DNA from: Zygnema cylindricum
Lineage: Eukaryota > Streptophyta > Zygnematophyceae > Zygnematales > Zygnemataceae
Assembly: GCA_037447655.1 (NCBI GenBank)
Contig: JBBHKE010002680.1
Location: forward strand, 60,001 to 124,000
Direction of reading: 5' to 3'
DNA length: 64,000 bases
Part shown: positions 10,381-21,300 of the stretch, piece after piece
How positions within the stretch are numbered: position 1 is the stretch's first letter
How the letters are laid out: each line of letters starts with the position of its first letter
Position numbers and translations under genes: made by a program
The notes under the pieces: generated by a model
What the model saw: the letters and a program-made list of their open reading frames with translations, nothing else
Databases searched by the model: none
Told to the model about the DNA's origin: nothing

Positions 10381-11211
10381 TGAGACAACTACTGGTACTG
10401 AAGATAAAGAAGAGGCAAAAGTAGTCATTGTAAAACAAATAAAGAGAGGAAGCTTCCACAAAGACCGATGGCAAATCAACAACTTTGACAGATAATAACT
10501 TTCAATACAGCAACACAATAGTTTTGCAACTCAACCACAATTTAGATAAAATAAAGAGGAACTCACACACAAAATTTCACTTAATTCTGCTCACAAATCT
10601 ATGAGGTATTCAAAGATGAAATTACATAAAATTGAGTGTCCAGTTTTCATATCATTTGTTCCTTAACACAAATTTTCTAAGTCCTACTTTTATACTAAAG
10701 CTATACTAAACTATACGGAGGCATCCCAGTCGTACGTTTAACAAAAATAGAGTGAATGTAGTGTGTACATAAGGTATTTCATAAATTACGCATTCTACAC
10801 TAATCAACTAATTCACTACAGACAAATTTTTTGTTCTAGCAAATATTTACACCGACAATAAAATCACGATAATAGAAAAAAGTAATTGTGATCCAGTCAC
10901 GCATCGTCAACAATTGTCGGCAACAGCTGTTAGTCGTCGGATCACCAAATTCGCCACCGTGGATGTGCTCTCAAGAATCATGTGGTCCTTACCGAATGTA
11001 TCTATGTCCACGGAGGACCAACTCAAGCATTCGTCACAGCAGACGACGCGTGTCCCTAGTGTGACTGAACCATAAACTCCCAATTTCACTCTCTAACTAA
11101 TTTTAGCAAATACTGAACCAGACTTACCCAAAAATAAACTAAGTCTTGAACAACTCTCTCTCTCTCACAAAACCTTGAAATAGAGAGGACTAAAGCTTTC
11201 CAAAAACAACA
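10381..11211 (-). repeat. 3' LTR of copia element B
   Basis: The right edge is firm: ...CAAAAACAACA at 11211 followed by a CTCCCCTAAAG polypurine complement, exactly as in A and C. The left edge at TGAGACAACTACTGG (10381) is inferred because a gag-like start (MTTFASSLSSVPVVVS, ATG at 10428 on the minus strand) lies just inside it, as in C. No second LTR exists because the element is truncated at its 5' side. Confidence 0.6.
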
Positions 11212-11221
11212 CTCCCCTAAA
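11212..11221 (-). other. Polypurine tract of copia B
   Basis: The minus strand reads TTAGGGGAGT immediately before the LTR start, the same as in element A. Confidence 0.7.
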
Positions 11222-11279
11222 GCTTTAGACACACTAGTCACTTAACCCACATGAATCCCTACATAATTTTAATTTGGGT

Positions 11280-12010
11280 GTGGGCAAAGGATTTGTCATC
11301 ATGTCAGCAACCATTTGCTCATTCGGTAAATAACTCAACTTCACGACTTTTCCCGTCACCTTTTCTCTCACAAAATGCAACTTGATGTCAACTTGCTTAC
11401 TCTTAAAGTGATGTCTTAGATTTGATGCAATTTATATGGTTGCCTGATTATCACACCACACTATTTGAGGTCCAGATTCCATAAAGAGAAGCTTTTAGAG
11501 GAGAGAATTTACCTAGAGTAACTCCTTAACTGCCGAGATGGCAGCCATGCACTCAGCCTCCAAGGTAGACTGAGCTGTTACCTTCTGAAGTTTCCTACCC
11601 GAGCACCAAGTTCCACTACCGATCTTCAAAATGGATCCAGTGGTGGAGCGTCGGCTAGGCAAATCTTCGTAGCTCGCATCACTCCATTTTTGAAGTTTGA
11701 CTTCCTCTTTATCGAGAGAGAGTCTAAGATTTCGAGTTCCTGCAAGATAAGGAAGAACTCTCTTTGCTGCCTCATAGTCCGACTTTCTCGGATTCTGGAG
11801 GCTTCGGCTCAAAGCTCCAACCGCGGCTGCGATGTCCGAACGAGTACAGTTCATAAAATAAATGAGGCTTCCAACTATCTGCTTGTAAAGAATGGAGGAT
11901 ATAAAATATGCCTCCCCTGAATCGAAGAAATCATCAACCAAAACACCACCATCCGTTTTCGTACCCTCCATCTTCAGCCTAAATTAGGGGTGGCACTCCC
12001 TTTTGCTTTT
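11280..12010 (-). pseudogene. Copia B: RNase H region
   Basis: Minus-strand RT connection and RNase H: IVGSLIYFMNCTRSDIAAAV, RSLQNPRKSDYEAAKRVL, KWSDASYEDLPSRRSTTGS and STLEAECMAAISAVKELL (11513-11971). The C-terminal remainder down to 11280 is in shifted frames and stopped, with IIRQP in place of DNQAA and ADMMTNPLPTPKLKL still visible. Closely related to copia A and C but clearly a different copy. Confidence 0.85.
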
Positions 12011-12051
12011 GACATGTCAAGCTTTTCTAGCATGTTCCCGATTGCTTCTTT

Positions 12052-12723
12052 TTAAGTTAAATAAATAATTTTATGTTTCTTGTCTCTTTCTACCTGAATT
12101 CCTAGAATATTTTTAGCCTCACCAAAGTCCTTCATTTCAAACCGAGAATTGAGAGCTATTTTTATTTTTTTAATCTCATTGATAGATTTAATGATCAACA
12201 ACAAATCATCCACATACATTGCCACATAAATCACTCCATCCTCACCTTCCATTACATAGACTGAGTGATCTGAACTGATTATGGTAAAGCCAAGATTGGT
12301 TAAAAACTCATCTATTTTCAGGTTCCATTCTCTGGAAGCATGTTTCAGACCATACAGGGACTTCAACAGTTTACAGACCAGATTTTTGTTCCCTTTTTTT
12401 GCATACATCTCTGGCTGCTTTATATAAATTACTTCCTCCAAGTCACTATGCAAGAAAGTCGTTTTAACGTCTATCTGATGCAATTCCATATCCTCTATTG
12501 CAGCAAGGTTCGACAAAACTCTACTAATAAAAAAGCCAACCAAAAGAGAGAAGGTCTCTTCATAATCAATTCCCTCCTTCACACTAAATCCCTTAGCAAC
12601 TAGTCTAGATTTATATCTCTCAATTGTGTTATCAGCATTCAATTTTATTTTGAAGACCCACTTATAAGCGATAGCTTTCCAGTTCGGTGGGAGCTCCACA
12701 AGTTCCCAAGTTTGGGTTTCCAT
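12052..12723 (-). pseudogene. Copia B: reverse transcriptase
   Basis: A 223-residue open stretch covers the RT core: [71 protein letters not shown], the catalytic MYVDDLLLI and LGIQVERDK. The YVDD box is intact, so the domain itself is not obviously dead. Downstream it continues, after a stop near 12051, into the RNase H part. Upstream it continues (METQTWELVELPP) to the linker. Within a polyprotein truncated at the 5' side it cannot be expressed normally. Confidence 0.88.
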
Positions 12724-12839
12724 AATTGACTTTATCTCGTCATTTGCAACCGAGATCTAATGATCCTTTTCAGGAACAGAAAAATCTTCTTGAATAGTAA
12801 GCGGCTCCCATGTGCTTGGATAAAAAGTACTCTCCACTC

Positions 12840-14100
12840 GGTTGCCTCGAAAGCGGCTACTTTGCCTTCTTCCCCCCTCGAAAATCTAATGCGAGAACTG
12901 TTGGACCCCTAGTCTGCCACAGACGGCGTAAAGTGGTAGGAGGATCAAGAGAAGGAGCAACTCTAGAAAGAGGATCTGATGGCCCAGAGGCAAGATGGAG
13001 TAAAAGGTACCTGCTCAAGAAGAATATACTGTTGTATTTTCTCATTCTTTTCAGCTGCATCCATACTAAAAACATCCACATATTGACTCTCTTCCTTTAT
13101 CTGAATATTCGTGGCTGTCTGAAGGCATCCTTTTTTAGGATTATACACTCTATAACATGCAAATTCATCATCATAGCCTAAAAAGACACCAAGTACAAAT
13201 TTTGGACTAAGCTTCCAATTAGGAAGATTATCCAAAATAAAACATTTTCTACCAAAGACTCTAAAATGACCAACATTTGGCTTTCTTCCTGTCCACACTT
13301 CATAAGGTGTCTTACCCTTAACTGCTCGGGTTTCCACTCTATTTCTAATGTCGGAACCACAATGAAAAGCTTCCCCCTAAAACTTTGGATCCACACCTTT
13401 ATCGGTCATCATAGAGCGAGCACATTCAGTCAATGTCCGATTAAGTCTCTCGGCCACACCATTTAGTTCCGGTGTGTACCGAGCGGTATAATCACCAGAG
13501 ATGCCATTTTCTTTCAAAAAATGAGTAAAGGCATGGGATACATACTCTCCACCATTATCCGTCCGCAAAGGAAGAATAGATTCGCCGTGAAGTTTCTCCG
13601 CCCAGGTTTTGTAGTGCTTAGAGTGAGTGAAGTCTTCTCTCTTCTCCTTCATGAAGTATAGGCGACTGTACCAGGAGTAATCGTCTGTAAAGGAGACAGA
13701 ATAGCGGCTGCCACCAAGAGAGGTAACTTTCATCAGAATGAATAATAGCAAGGAGATCTGTGGCTTGGTGATCAAACACTTGTGGTAGGGGAAGCTTGTG
13801 AAGCTTTCCGAGAGCACAACCATGACAAACATGAGACTCTTTTTGACCAAGCTTGACTCCCTCTATCATATCATGCTTTATCATCTTAGTAAGTCTCTCA
13901 TGATGCAGATAACCAAGCCTTTTATGCCACAACACATTATCACATAGGACACTAGTGTAAGCAAAATCAATTTTATTAGCCAGGTCCATGCAGTACAAGA
14001 AGTTTGGGCCTCTAGTTCCTACTAGAGCTACTCTTCCATCCTTGCTCACTATCTTCTTGCCATTTATCTGGAGAACCTCAAAGCCTTTGCTTTGAACTAC
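12840..14100 (-). pseudogene. Copia B: integrase and linker, 5'-truncated
   Basis: The integrase begins in the GAG-pre-integrase region at about 14049 (SKDGRVALVGTRGPN). The zinc-binding motif is WHKRLGYLHHERLTK...CHGCALGKLHKL. Core catalytic residues are IHSD (about 13750), RTDNGGEY (about 13555) and ELNGVAERLNR (about 13465). A frameshift (about 13740) separates the first part from 13377-13850. 12963-13337 gives the C-terminal part with FRVFGRKCFILDN. At about 14100 homology stops abruptly and AT-rich minisatellite begins, so protease, gag and the 5' LTR are gone. Confidence 0.85.
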
Positions 14101-14107
14101 AGATATG

Positions 14108-14402
14108 AATTATACAGACTAACAACTGTACTAATCCTAACTACACAAACCAAAATCTGAGTTAATACTAATTATACAAACAAATAATTGTAAAAATTTT
14201 GATTACAAAATAATTGTCCTAATACTTATTATACATTACTAAAAATTGTCATAATACTAATTATACAGTACTAGCAACTGCACTAACACTAATTATATAG
14301 ACTAATAACTGTACTCACACTAATTATATGCATTTATAGTTGTACCAACACTAATTATACAAACTAAAACTATGCTAAGACTAATAGTACACTAATTATT
14401 AG
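14108..14402. repeat. AT-rich minisatellite, ~33-bp unit (left part)
   Basis: Degenerate tandem copies of ACTAATTATACA.ACTAATAACTGT. The same repeat resumes at 15182, so one array was split by the TIR element at 14403-15181. Confidence 0.75.
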
Positions 14403-15181
14403 TGTTGTGTATCGGTAAAAAACTTATCGCGATAACACCGATACCGATAGTTATCGGTTATCGAACGGTCAGAGGTCCGGATATATCGGTCTGGGACCAA
14501 CAAATTCTATATCGGCGATAATTTTTTAAAAATATAGTATGCATACAATAGTACTATATCACATACTGTATTATATTGTTTTCATTATATAGCGTGTAAT
14601 GCCACGTATAAGAATCTGTTCCGCGTATCTATTTAACTGGAATTTTTTACAAACAGCGCTGCACATTAACATAGACAATATAAGTTAATACTTTATTGTT
14701 ATAAAACTATACTATCAAAACGAAAAAAAAAAAATACATAGTAAAATTTCTGAATCAATTTTTTTCCTAAAAAAGACGAACAAACTGAAAGAAGCAGACA
14801 AATACACCTGTCAAACTGCCGCCATTTCCAGAAGCCATATTTTGAAAATTGTGGCTGGAGGAATTTTGAAAACCCCCTTAAATTAGGAATAATGATGGAA
14901 AAATCGCGATTTTTTACCGGAATCGGGAGTAAGGGGGTCCGCTGGGCGTCCGGGGAATACGACGTACACTTGCGTGTACAAGCCGTACATTTATCTGTAC
15001 GGTCTACACAGTTTTCACCAATAGTTATCGTTATCGACATTATCGCCGATAAGTACCCGATATTATCTGCTACTAATTGGCGATAAGACCGATGTCGATA
15101 TATCGTACCAATATATTGATTATCGGGAACTCGAAAAAAGGTCCATATCGGTTATCGGTAAATCCTTAGCGATACACAACA
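14403..15181. mobile_element. TIR element within the minisatellite
   Basis: The ends are TGTTGTGTATCG (14403-14414) and its exact complement CGATACACAACA (15170-15181). Both ends continue into TATCGG-rich palindromic sequence. Flanking DNA is the same minisatellite on both sides, so a target duplication cannot be called, though TTA lies on both sides. No transposase is present. The element at 46713-47108 has similar ends and the same ATATCG-rich character. Probably a non-autonomous DNA transposon; superfamily unknown. Confidence 0.7.
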
Positions 15182-15400
15182 TTACTAATTATAGAGACTA
15201 ATAACTATAATAATACTAATTATACAGACTGACGGTTCTAATACTAATTATACAGACTAATAACTGTGTTAATATCAATTAAATATTATTAATAACTATA
15301 CTAAGACAAATTATACAGTTTAATAATTGTGTTAATACTAATTATACAAACTTATAATTGAACTAGACTACTAACTGCGGTAATACTAATTATACCCTAA
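15182..15400. repeat. AT-rich minisatellite (right part)
   Basis: Continuation of the ~33-bp ACTAATTATACA... tandem array interrupted at 14403. Confidence 0.7.
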
Positions 15401-16332
15401 AACTAATTATACAATGAGTGTTCTTTGCTAGATTGCTTCCATTTGGCAATAGATGAGAGTATTACCATTATGTATTATGATATTATGTTATGTAGTATGA
15501 TATTGTGTTGTGTTAAGATAGCCTATTACTCCCATTATATACATTCCTTTGTTTTTCGCCTTTGAATTTGAAGAAAGCGGCCGTCTCAGACATGGGAGCC
15601 TGTAAAATCGAATCCTGAAGGATACAAAATGGCTAGGAAGAAAAGTGTTTTTTTTTGTTGTGTTTTCTACCCTGTTGAGTAGGAGTGCATTGTCCGTATA
15701 ATACATCTTTACTGGGAGATGCTCGTTTGGTAGAAATCTGTACTTTCAGTGTAAAAGCTTTTTTATTACTCTAGTATTTCTTAGAACTGCATGTTTAAGG
15801 TGAAGAAGTTTTTAGTCTTGCTATTTTTCCCTTTTTAGCTCGATCTATTTGTGAGCCTCTTTTATTTTTATGTCGTGAAATTTGATAAAAAATTTAGGAT
15901 GTTGCATAATGGTTAAAATATTTGAAGGACTTTAATAAGTGGTAAAAATGATCTTGTTGGTTGAAGGCAATTATTACATAAATTTCAGTTGTAACCATAA
16001 GTATGATACAAAATGAGAGCAAGACTACACAAAAGAAATAAAAGCAACCTAGTTTACATTCCAAAATTGTACCGCCATCGAATCAGGCTCATTGATACAA
16101 ACAACTAAAAGTTTTTTAGACCATAAGCCAGTTTAGCATCATTGTACCTCTTTAACAAAGCTTTTTTACGTAAATGGTAAGTTTTCCAGAGCATCTTGAG
16201 TAACATATTTTTAACACTATTCAAATTAGGATTGCATACATATTTCTTGTGGTAGGATAAACCACAAAGCTTTTCCTCTCACACTTACCTCCTTAAGAGT
16301 ACTACATATATGATTTAGCTTGATAGTGTTTA
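15401..16332. other. Non-coding spacer
   Basis: Nothing recognised: no terminal repeats, RNA gene or coding similarity on either strand. Confidence 0.5.
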
Positions 16333-16559
16333 CTACACCGCCAATCGTTATTAGCGTAGAAGTTTCTTTAGCGTATACGAATAATTAGCGTGGTTTACGC
16401 TAATTGGGAATTTGGAAATTTTCAAAGAAATCGTTTATTCTAATTAGAAATTAGGGTTTTTTTTAAATAGTGTGGATAATTTTATTCGAGAATAAAAATA
16501 AAAAAAAAGCGGGACGGGATTAGCGTACACAACGCTAATAGCGATTGGTGGTGTAGTTC
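16332..16559. mobile_element. MITE, ~225 bp, long terminal inverted repeats
   Basis: The left end ACTACACCGCCAATCGTTAT is matched by the right end complement of ATAGCGATTGGTGGTGTAGT, with 24 of 26 positions paired including TTAGCGT/ACGCTAA. The inside is AT-rich without coding capacity. Related ends (CGATTC.CGGTGTAG) occur at 20093, 45238-45772, 46366, 52160-52200 and 52668, so this is one copy of a dispersed family. Confidence 0.8.
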
Positions 16560-16699
16560 TACCTCTTGATTAGGTATTTTGCCTCACCAAAATGACAAAG
16601 CGCCATCAAATAGACATTTAATTCTTGATGCGAGATCATATTGCTTTTCTAGGAAGGAGTATTAATGTTATTAAATGAGAATGTTGATTAGCATTATTA

Positions 16700-17883
16700 T
16701 GAAACTCTGAGACCTCCATTGGCCCTCAGAGTAAGCAGATCCAAAAAGAAGCTTATCTAGATAGTGCCGACTCCAAGTTGATATAAACCCAAATGACTAA
16801 CCCCTTGACAATCAAAACCCAAATATAGATTCACCCCTATGAAATAACACTTTTTGTGTGGTCAGTTCCACCACAGAATGCAAAGTTAGAATATGAGATT
16901 TGGACACATTCACCCACTTTGACTTTCCCTTAGAAATATCGCCACCCTGGCAGACAAAAACTCTGACCGACAACACTCCTATGTAGCCTGGACTCCCCTG
17001 AGTTCCCAGCAAAAAGAATCACTGAAAATGGTCAAGTAAATTGATAGTTATGACTGGCCAAAGTTTGCCATTTATACAAGGTGCTCTCCGGGAGAGGCAA
17101 CTACTTACCCAAAATTTTCTAAGTCCTATTTCCCCTCTAAAACTCTATCTACTGAAGTACGGCACCTATCAAATTACTGTGTCGTTCAGAAAAGTACAAG
17201 TGCTGGTGTACTTTGTGTAGGGCCATTGTACAACATGGCCAAATTGTCGACACGTGTCATAGACGGATTCGTTCCCGCAATCTGCGGAGTCGCCGCAATC
17301 CATTATTGTCGCGCCACGTGTCACATGAAGTGGCGATGGCTGAAAAACGCCAAAAGTACATGTTCTGTGATCGCGGCACCTATCGCGGCTGTCCGATCAA
17401 AAACCGGCTATAATCTTAGCCGTTGAAATTCGACGCGCGGTATTTGTTTCGCTATCGAAACAAATGCCCGGTATCCGTTTCGTATCCGTACTGTACTCCG
17501 TACTATATTAAGACGGTATCTATGTACTAAGAATCTATTTCCCGTTAAACGATTTAGTCTACGCGTAACAATGTATACTGTAATCAAACCTAATGTAATG
17601 TAACACTAGTTCTAAGTTTAACGGTTAAAGGTAACGGCTACGCCGACTTGGCGGAAGGCAGGTTCCAGGTTCAATAATTGGGTCCGACAAGTACATTTTG
17701 TTAAATCTACCTAATTCACTTCCTGTCTTCTCTAGAGAGTTTAGGTAGCCATGGCTCTAGCTCCCTTTCCAGCCTTCAATGACTATAGCAAGTGTGGGGG
17801 CTTGGAGAAGGGGAGTTAGAGGCAGACCGCCTCAACTCTTTTTCTATCCTAATACAGACCTAGAAAATACTCAAATATCAACA
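16700..17883 (+). repeat. Left (5') LTR of element E
   Basis: 1184 bp, TG...CA. Layout: U3 with CTCCATTGGCCCTCAGAG, a TATA-like TTTATACAAGG (about 17070), a leader with CGCCACGTGTCACATG, a tRNA-like segment (17618-17694), and an ATG-initiated short frame MALAPFPAFNDYSKCGG (about 17750-17800) before the 3' end. The first 118 bases recur as a scar in the transposase gene at 58428-58547. Confidence 0.8.
17618..17694 (+). repeat. tRNA-like segment in left LTR of E
   Basis: TTTAACGGTTAAAGG resembles an A-box. GGTTCCAGGTTCAATAATT holds a B-box-like GGTTCAAT. In the sister copy at 19089 the T-arm stem is perfect. Confidence 0.55.
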
Positions 17884-18542
17884 ACAAGTTTGGAGGGTAC
17901 GAAATTTCCTCCCACTTTCGCATGTGAAAGTGCTTTGTCACACGTTGTCATATTTTCCATGTAGACTTTGGAGTCTACGATGACTCCCTTGTGCTTAAAC
18001 ACTTTGAGCTCGTCCGCTTGATGCATGTGCTTAGGAAACCGCGTCCGTTGATATTTGGATTCGTAAATCTCCAAGGCCGTGGATTCGAAAGCTTCGATTA
18101 AAGTTTCAACTACTCTTCAAGTGGGCATTGTTTGTTGCCATCAAGATTGTCATTGAACGTCGATAATTCTCAATGTACCTACGTGCAATTTCGATGTACC
18201 AGCGAGAAACTTGTCAGTGAAATCGAACGGCGCTCGCTGTTCCTTGATTTTAGTACAGTGGTGTGGATTGCGATTGCGGATTTTAGCGTCGCATGGTTGT
18301 CGCCAATCCTACATTCCACGTGAGACTTGTCGCCCAATATGCCGTCGCCCACAACTGAAAAACTTTGATGTCATGACGTAGTATGCGTTTTCGGCGGCAA
18401 ATATGGCGAAGTCTCATTTGATCGAGACTTCTCCGTACTTTGAGCTAAGATTAGATTTGAATCAAGGGTCGTAACTGAGGGTTGAAATTCAATCGTGCGC
18501 CTTTGCCACGATTTAGGGAAAGTACCATCAATGAGTACGAAA
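17884..18542 (-). other. Internal region of element E, short ORF of unknown origin
   Basis: About 660 bp between the LTRs. A minus-strand open frame (17871-18074, MEIYESKYQRTRFPKHMHQADELK...) extends upstream in frame to about 18110 and ends just past the LTR edge. I do not recognise it. It is opposite to the element's direction, so it may be a captured host fragment or chance. The rest holds nothing recognisable. Confidence 0.3.
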
Positions 18543-19354
18543 TTATACAAGGTGCTCTCTGGGAGAGGCAGCTACTTACCCAAAATTTTCTAAGTCCTAT
18601 TTCCCCTCTAAAACTCTATCTACTGAAGTACGGCACCAATCAAATTACTGTGTCGTACAGAAAAGTACAAGTGCCGGTGTACTTTCTGTACGGCCATTGT
18701 ACAACATGGCCAAATTGTCGACACGTGTCATAGACGGATTCGTTCCCGCAATCTCCGGAGTCGCCGCAATCCAACATTGTCGCGCCACGTGTCACATGAA
18801 GTGGCGATGGCTCAAAAACGCCAAAAGTACATGTTCCGTGATCGCGGCACCTATCGCGGCCGTCCGATCAAAAACCGGCTATAATCTTAGCCGCTGAAAT
18901 TCGACGCGCGGTATTTGTTTCGCTATCGAAACAAATGCGCGGTATCCGTTTCGTATCCGTACTGTACTCCGTACTATATTAAAACGGTATCTATGTACTA
19001 AGAATCTATTTCTTATTAAACGATTTAGTCTATGCGTAACAATTTATAATGTAATCAAACCTAACGTAATGTAACACTAGTTCTAGGTTTAACGGTTAAA
19101 GGCAACGGCTACGCCGACTTGCCGGACGGCAGGTTCCAGGTTCAATACCTGGGTCCGTCAAGTATATTTTGTTTAATCTACCTAATTCATTTCCTGTCTT
19201 CTCTAGAGAGTTTAGGTAGCCATGGCTCTAGCTCCCTTTCCAGCCTTCAGTGACTACAGCAAGTGTGGGGGCTTGGAGAAGGGGAGTTAGAGGCAGACCG
19301 CCTCAGCTCTTTTTCTATCCTAATACAGACCTAGAAAATACTCAAATATCAACA
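18543..19354 (+). repeat. Right (3') LTR of element E, 5'-truncated
   Basis: Matches 17073-17883 almost base for base. The first ~370 bases of the LTR, including the region before the TATA-like motif, are missing and unrelated DNA abuts it. It ends CAACA at 19354 next to the TATTA target duplication. Confidence 0.8.
19089..19162 (+). repeat. tRNA-like segment in right LTR of E
   Basis: A-box-like TTTAACGGTTAAAGGC. A perfect T-arm of CCAGG, loop TTCAATA, CCTGG lies at about 19136-19152. The best-preserved of the four tRNA-like segments in this LTR family. Confidence 0.6.
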
Positions 19355-19359
19355 TATTA

Positions 19360-19640
19360 AAGTTACTCATGCCTTTAAAAACCATCATAGTGCCAACAAT
19401 CGATACATCTTGCCAAATGGAGATCCTTAAAAGGAAAAATCCATTCATGTCAACCATCATGACATTTATATTAAAAAATTTACAAAATGTTGACAAGTCC
19501 ACACTATTATTTTGAACAATTCATTCTGAAATTTGTTCAAACATTAAGAATTGATACAAACAATGTTTCCCAGTCAAAAACACAAAAATATAAGAACTCT
19601 CTTTTCGACCATTTGTTACAACAAAATGACATGGGAAACC
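19360..19640. other. Spacer, nothing recognised
   Basis: AT-rich, no supported feature. Confidence 0.4.
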
Positions 19641-20457
19641 ATCTAAATCAGTATATAAATAAGATAACGTTGTTTGCCCCTCCCAAAATCCTTATATAGA
19701 CGATGTGTCTGTTTTTGTCCGTCCGCAGTACAAACGGTTGTACCATGGGCACAATGTAAAGGTGCCACATGTCGTAGTAAAGACTGTTGTACAGATGGCG
19801 TAATTTTTCGCTGACAACAGTCGTTGTGCAGACAGCCGTACGGTTGACGTAATATTACGCTGCCAACCGTTGATATGCAGACAGCCGTACGGCTAGCGTA
19901 ATTTTACGTTGCCAACCGTCGGTGTGCAGTTAGCCGTACGGCTGGCGTAAAGTTACGCTGCCAACCGTCAGTATATAGACCGACGTACGGTTGGCGTAAT
20001 GTTAAGCTGACAACTGTCGGTGTACATATGACCGTACGGTTGGCGTAATGATATGTTGACAACCGTCAATGTACAGACCACCGTAGCGCTACACCGTGAA
20101 TCGCTATTAACGTATTGGACGCTAATTGGGGTTCCCTGTTTTTTTTTGGCAAATTCTCAAATAGAATTAAACATTCAAAATGTTTCTACACGTTATTTGA
20201 GGTAGCCCATTAAATAAGATTCACGACTCTAATATAGTGCCATTATAAATAGTGTGGTGTACCGTCTGTCAAAGTCGTACTTTTTTTGTACTTTTTCAAA
20301 TAGAAAAGTACAGAAAAAAATTTCACGCAATCCCGTAGTCGCGCTAACATGTAATTGCGTAAATATCTTCCGGCATTCTCTTATGTCAAAAATACGCGAC
20401 GGCGTACGATTTGAACAACTTCGTACATGCGCATATTCTAGTGTGGAGATATTTGTA
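19641..20457. repeat. Dispersed repeat with ~57-bp tandem array (copy 1)
   Basis: Homologous to 44890-45606. The left part (19700-20090) is an array of about seven 50-60-bp units built on GCAGACAGCCGTACGG, TGGCGTAATTTTACGCTG and CCAACCGTCGGTGT. The right part (20100-20457) begins with the MITE-type end GCTACACCGTGAATCGCTAT and contains CGTAGTCGCGCTAACATG. It stops at 20457, where a gypsy LTR fragment abuts. Probably a non-autonomous DNA transposon with internal tandem repeats. No coding capacity. Confidence 0.65.
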
Positions 20458-21121
20458 AAGCTCGTTGGCTTTACCAGCACTTCTCTATATCACCATGGAT
20501 TTACGGGCCTCTTCTCCCCTGTACGGTCATCGAAGTACAAAGGAATGAGTGCAACAAGCTAGATCAGATCCTTCTATTTTCCAAACTGAGCGGAACGCAC
20601 TTTTTTTTGCGCCTAACGGAGGCCGAAAGACGGAGTTATTACGTTTCTAGATAACCCTTTTTGTTAGATACGACCAGTTTCAACCTATCACTTTGCGGGC
20701 TACATTGTGGAACGATGATTAACTTTTGGGATAATCTTATAGATTTTGCTGTTGGCTGTCTGTACGAGGTTAGTTCTGTTCCACCTGACACGCAGAGCAT
20801 TTATTACCTTAAGTCAAAGTTAGGCGTTTCACGTCCATTTCAGAACTTTGGTGCTCAAGAGTGTATCATAGAATGACATTTGGCTTGCAATTTAACCGAA
20901 AATAGTTGCATAACTTTTAGCCTTGAGTGTACTACAACCTGTTTTGTCTTATGTCCGTACAATAACAATTCCTTGACTCTGATTGAATCTTGGTTTTGCT
21001 TTGACTTCAGCACTTTCGGTAGGACAAACTTTGCTTGTATAAGGCACTTGGGGATGAAGGAGACAGGTTGCTGTTTTAGTACTGTCTCGTGAGAAAAACT
21101 GTAGAAATTCCAGCAAACTTT
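20458..21121 (+). repeat. Gypsy G-family LTR fragment
   Basis: Matches 41935-42585 (AGCTCGTTGGCTTTACC, GAGCGGAAC.CACTT, GTCAAAGTTAGGCGTTTCA, AGAAATTCCAGCAAACTTT). The 5' ~275 bases of the LTR are missing. On the right the LTR is interrupted by the U insertion at 21122 and continues at 28439. Confidence 0.8.
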
Positions 21122-21300
21122 TGTCAAGCCCATGGTTGTGATGCTTCATGCAAGAAAAGTAAAATATAAAATGGGCGACAAATAACAATCCGCGTGGAGA
21201 ATTTCATATGTCGAAATAAAATGATCATCGTGACAACATTAGTGTGGACAAATAAATGATAAAAACAATAAAAAGACAAAAAAGTTACCAACCCTATCCC
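21122..21300 (+). repeat. Left part of repeat U (split by copia C)
   Basis: Begins TGTCAAGCCCATGG and matches 29931-30105. U (21122-28438 without copia C, about 1.5 kb) is TG...CA and is flanked by CTTT at 21118-21121 and 28439-28442. It inserted into the gypsy LTR whose halves are 20458-21121 and 28439-28549. Probably a solo LTR of another family. Confidence 0.65.

Larger units (their letters stand above)
16700..19354 (+). mobile_element. Non-autonomous LTR retrotransposon (element E)
   Basis: Begins TGAAACTCTGAG (16700) and ends ...AATATCAACA (19354), flanked by TATTA at 16695-16699 and 19355-19359, a perfect 5-bp target duplication. 17073-17883 and 18543-19354 are near-identical direct repeats, the shared part of the two LTRs. 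The right LTR lacks the first ~370 bases. The internal region (17884-18542, about 660 bp) has no gag, RT or integrase. A TGGAGGGTACG tract 6 bases after the left LTR could be the primer-binding site. It must have relied on enzymes supplied by a relative. Confidence 0.8.

Noticed and set aside
14108-15400. CRISPR-like array
   Set aside because: The AT-rich units are contiguous degenerate minisatellite copies without spacers, in eukaryotic repeat DNA.
17618-19162. Functional tRNA genes in the LTRs
   Set aside because: No closed acceptor stem or convincing anticodon arm; only the A-box and T-arm features are present.
20229-20562. Overlapping plus and minus ORFs near the second MITE end
   Set aside because: They straddle the junction between a DNA repeat and a gypsy LTR fragment, so they are chance frames.
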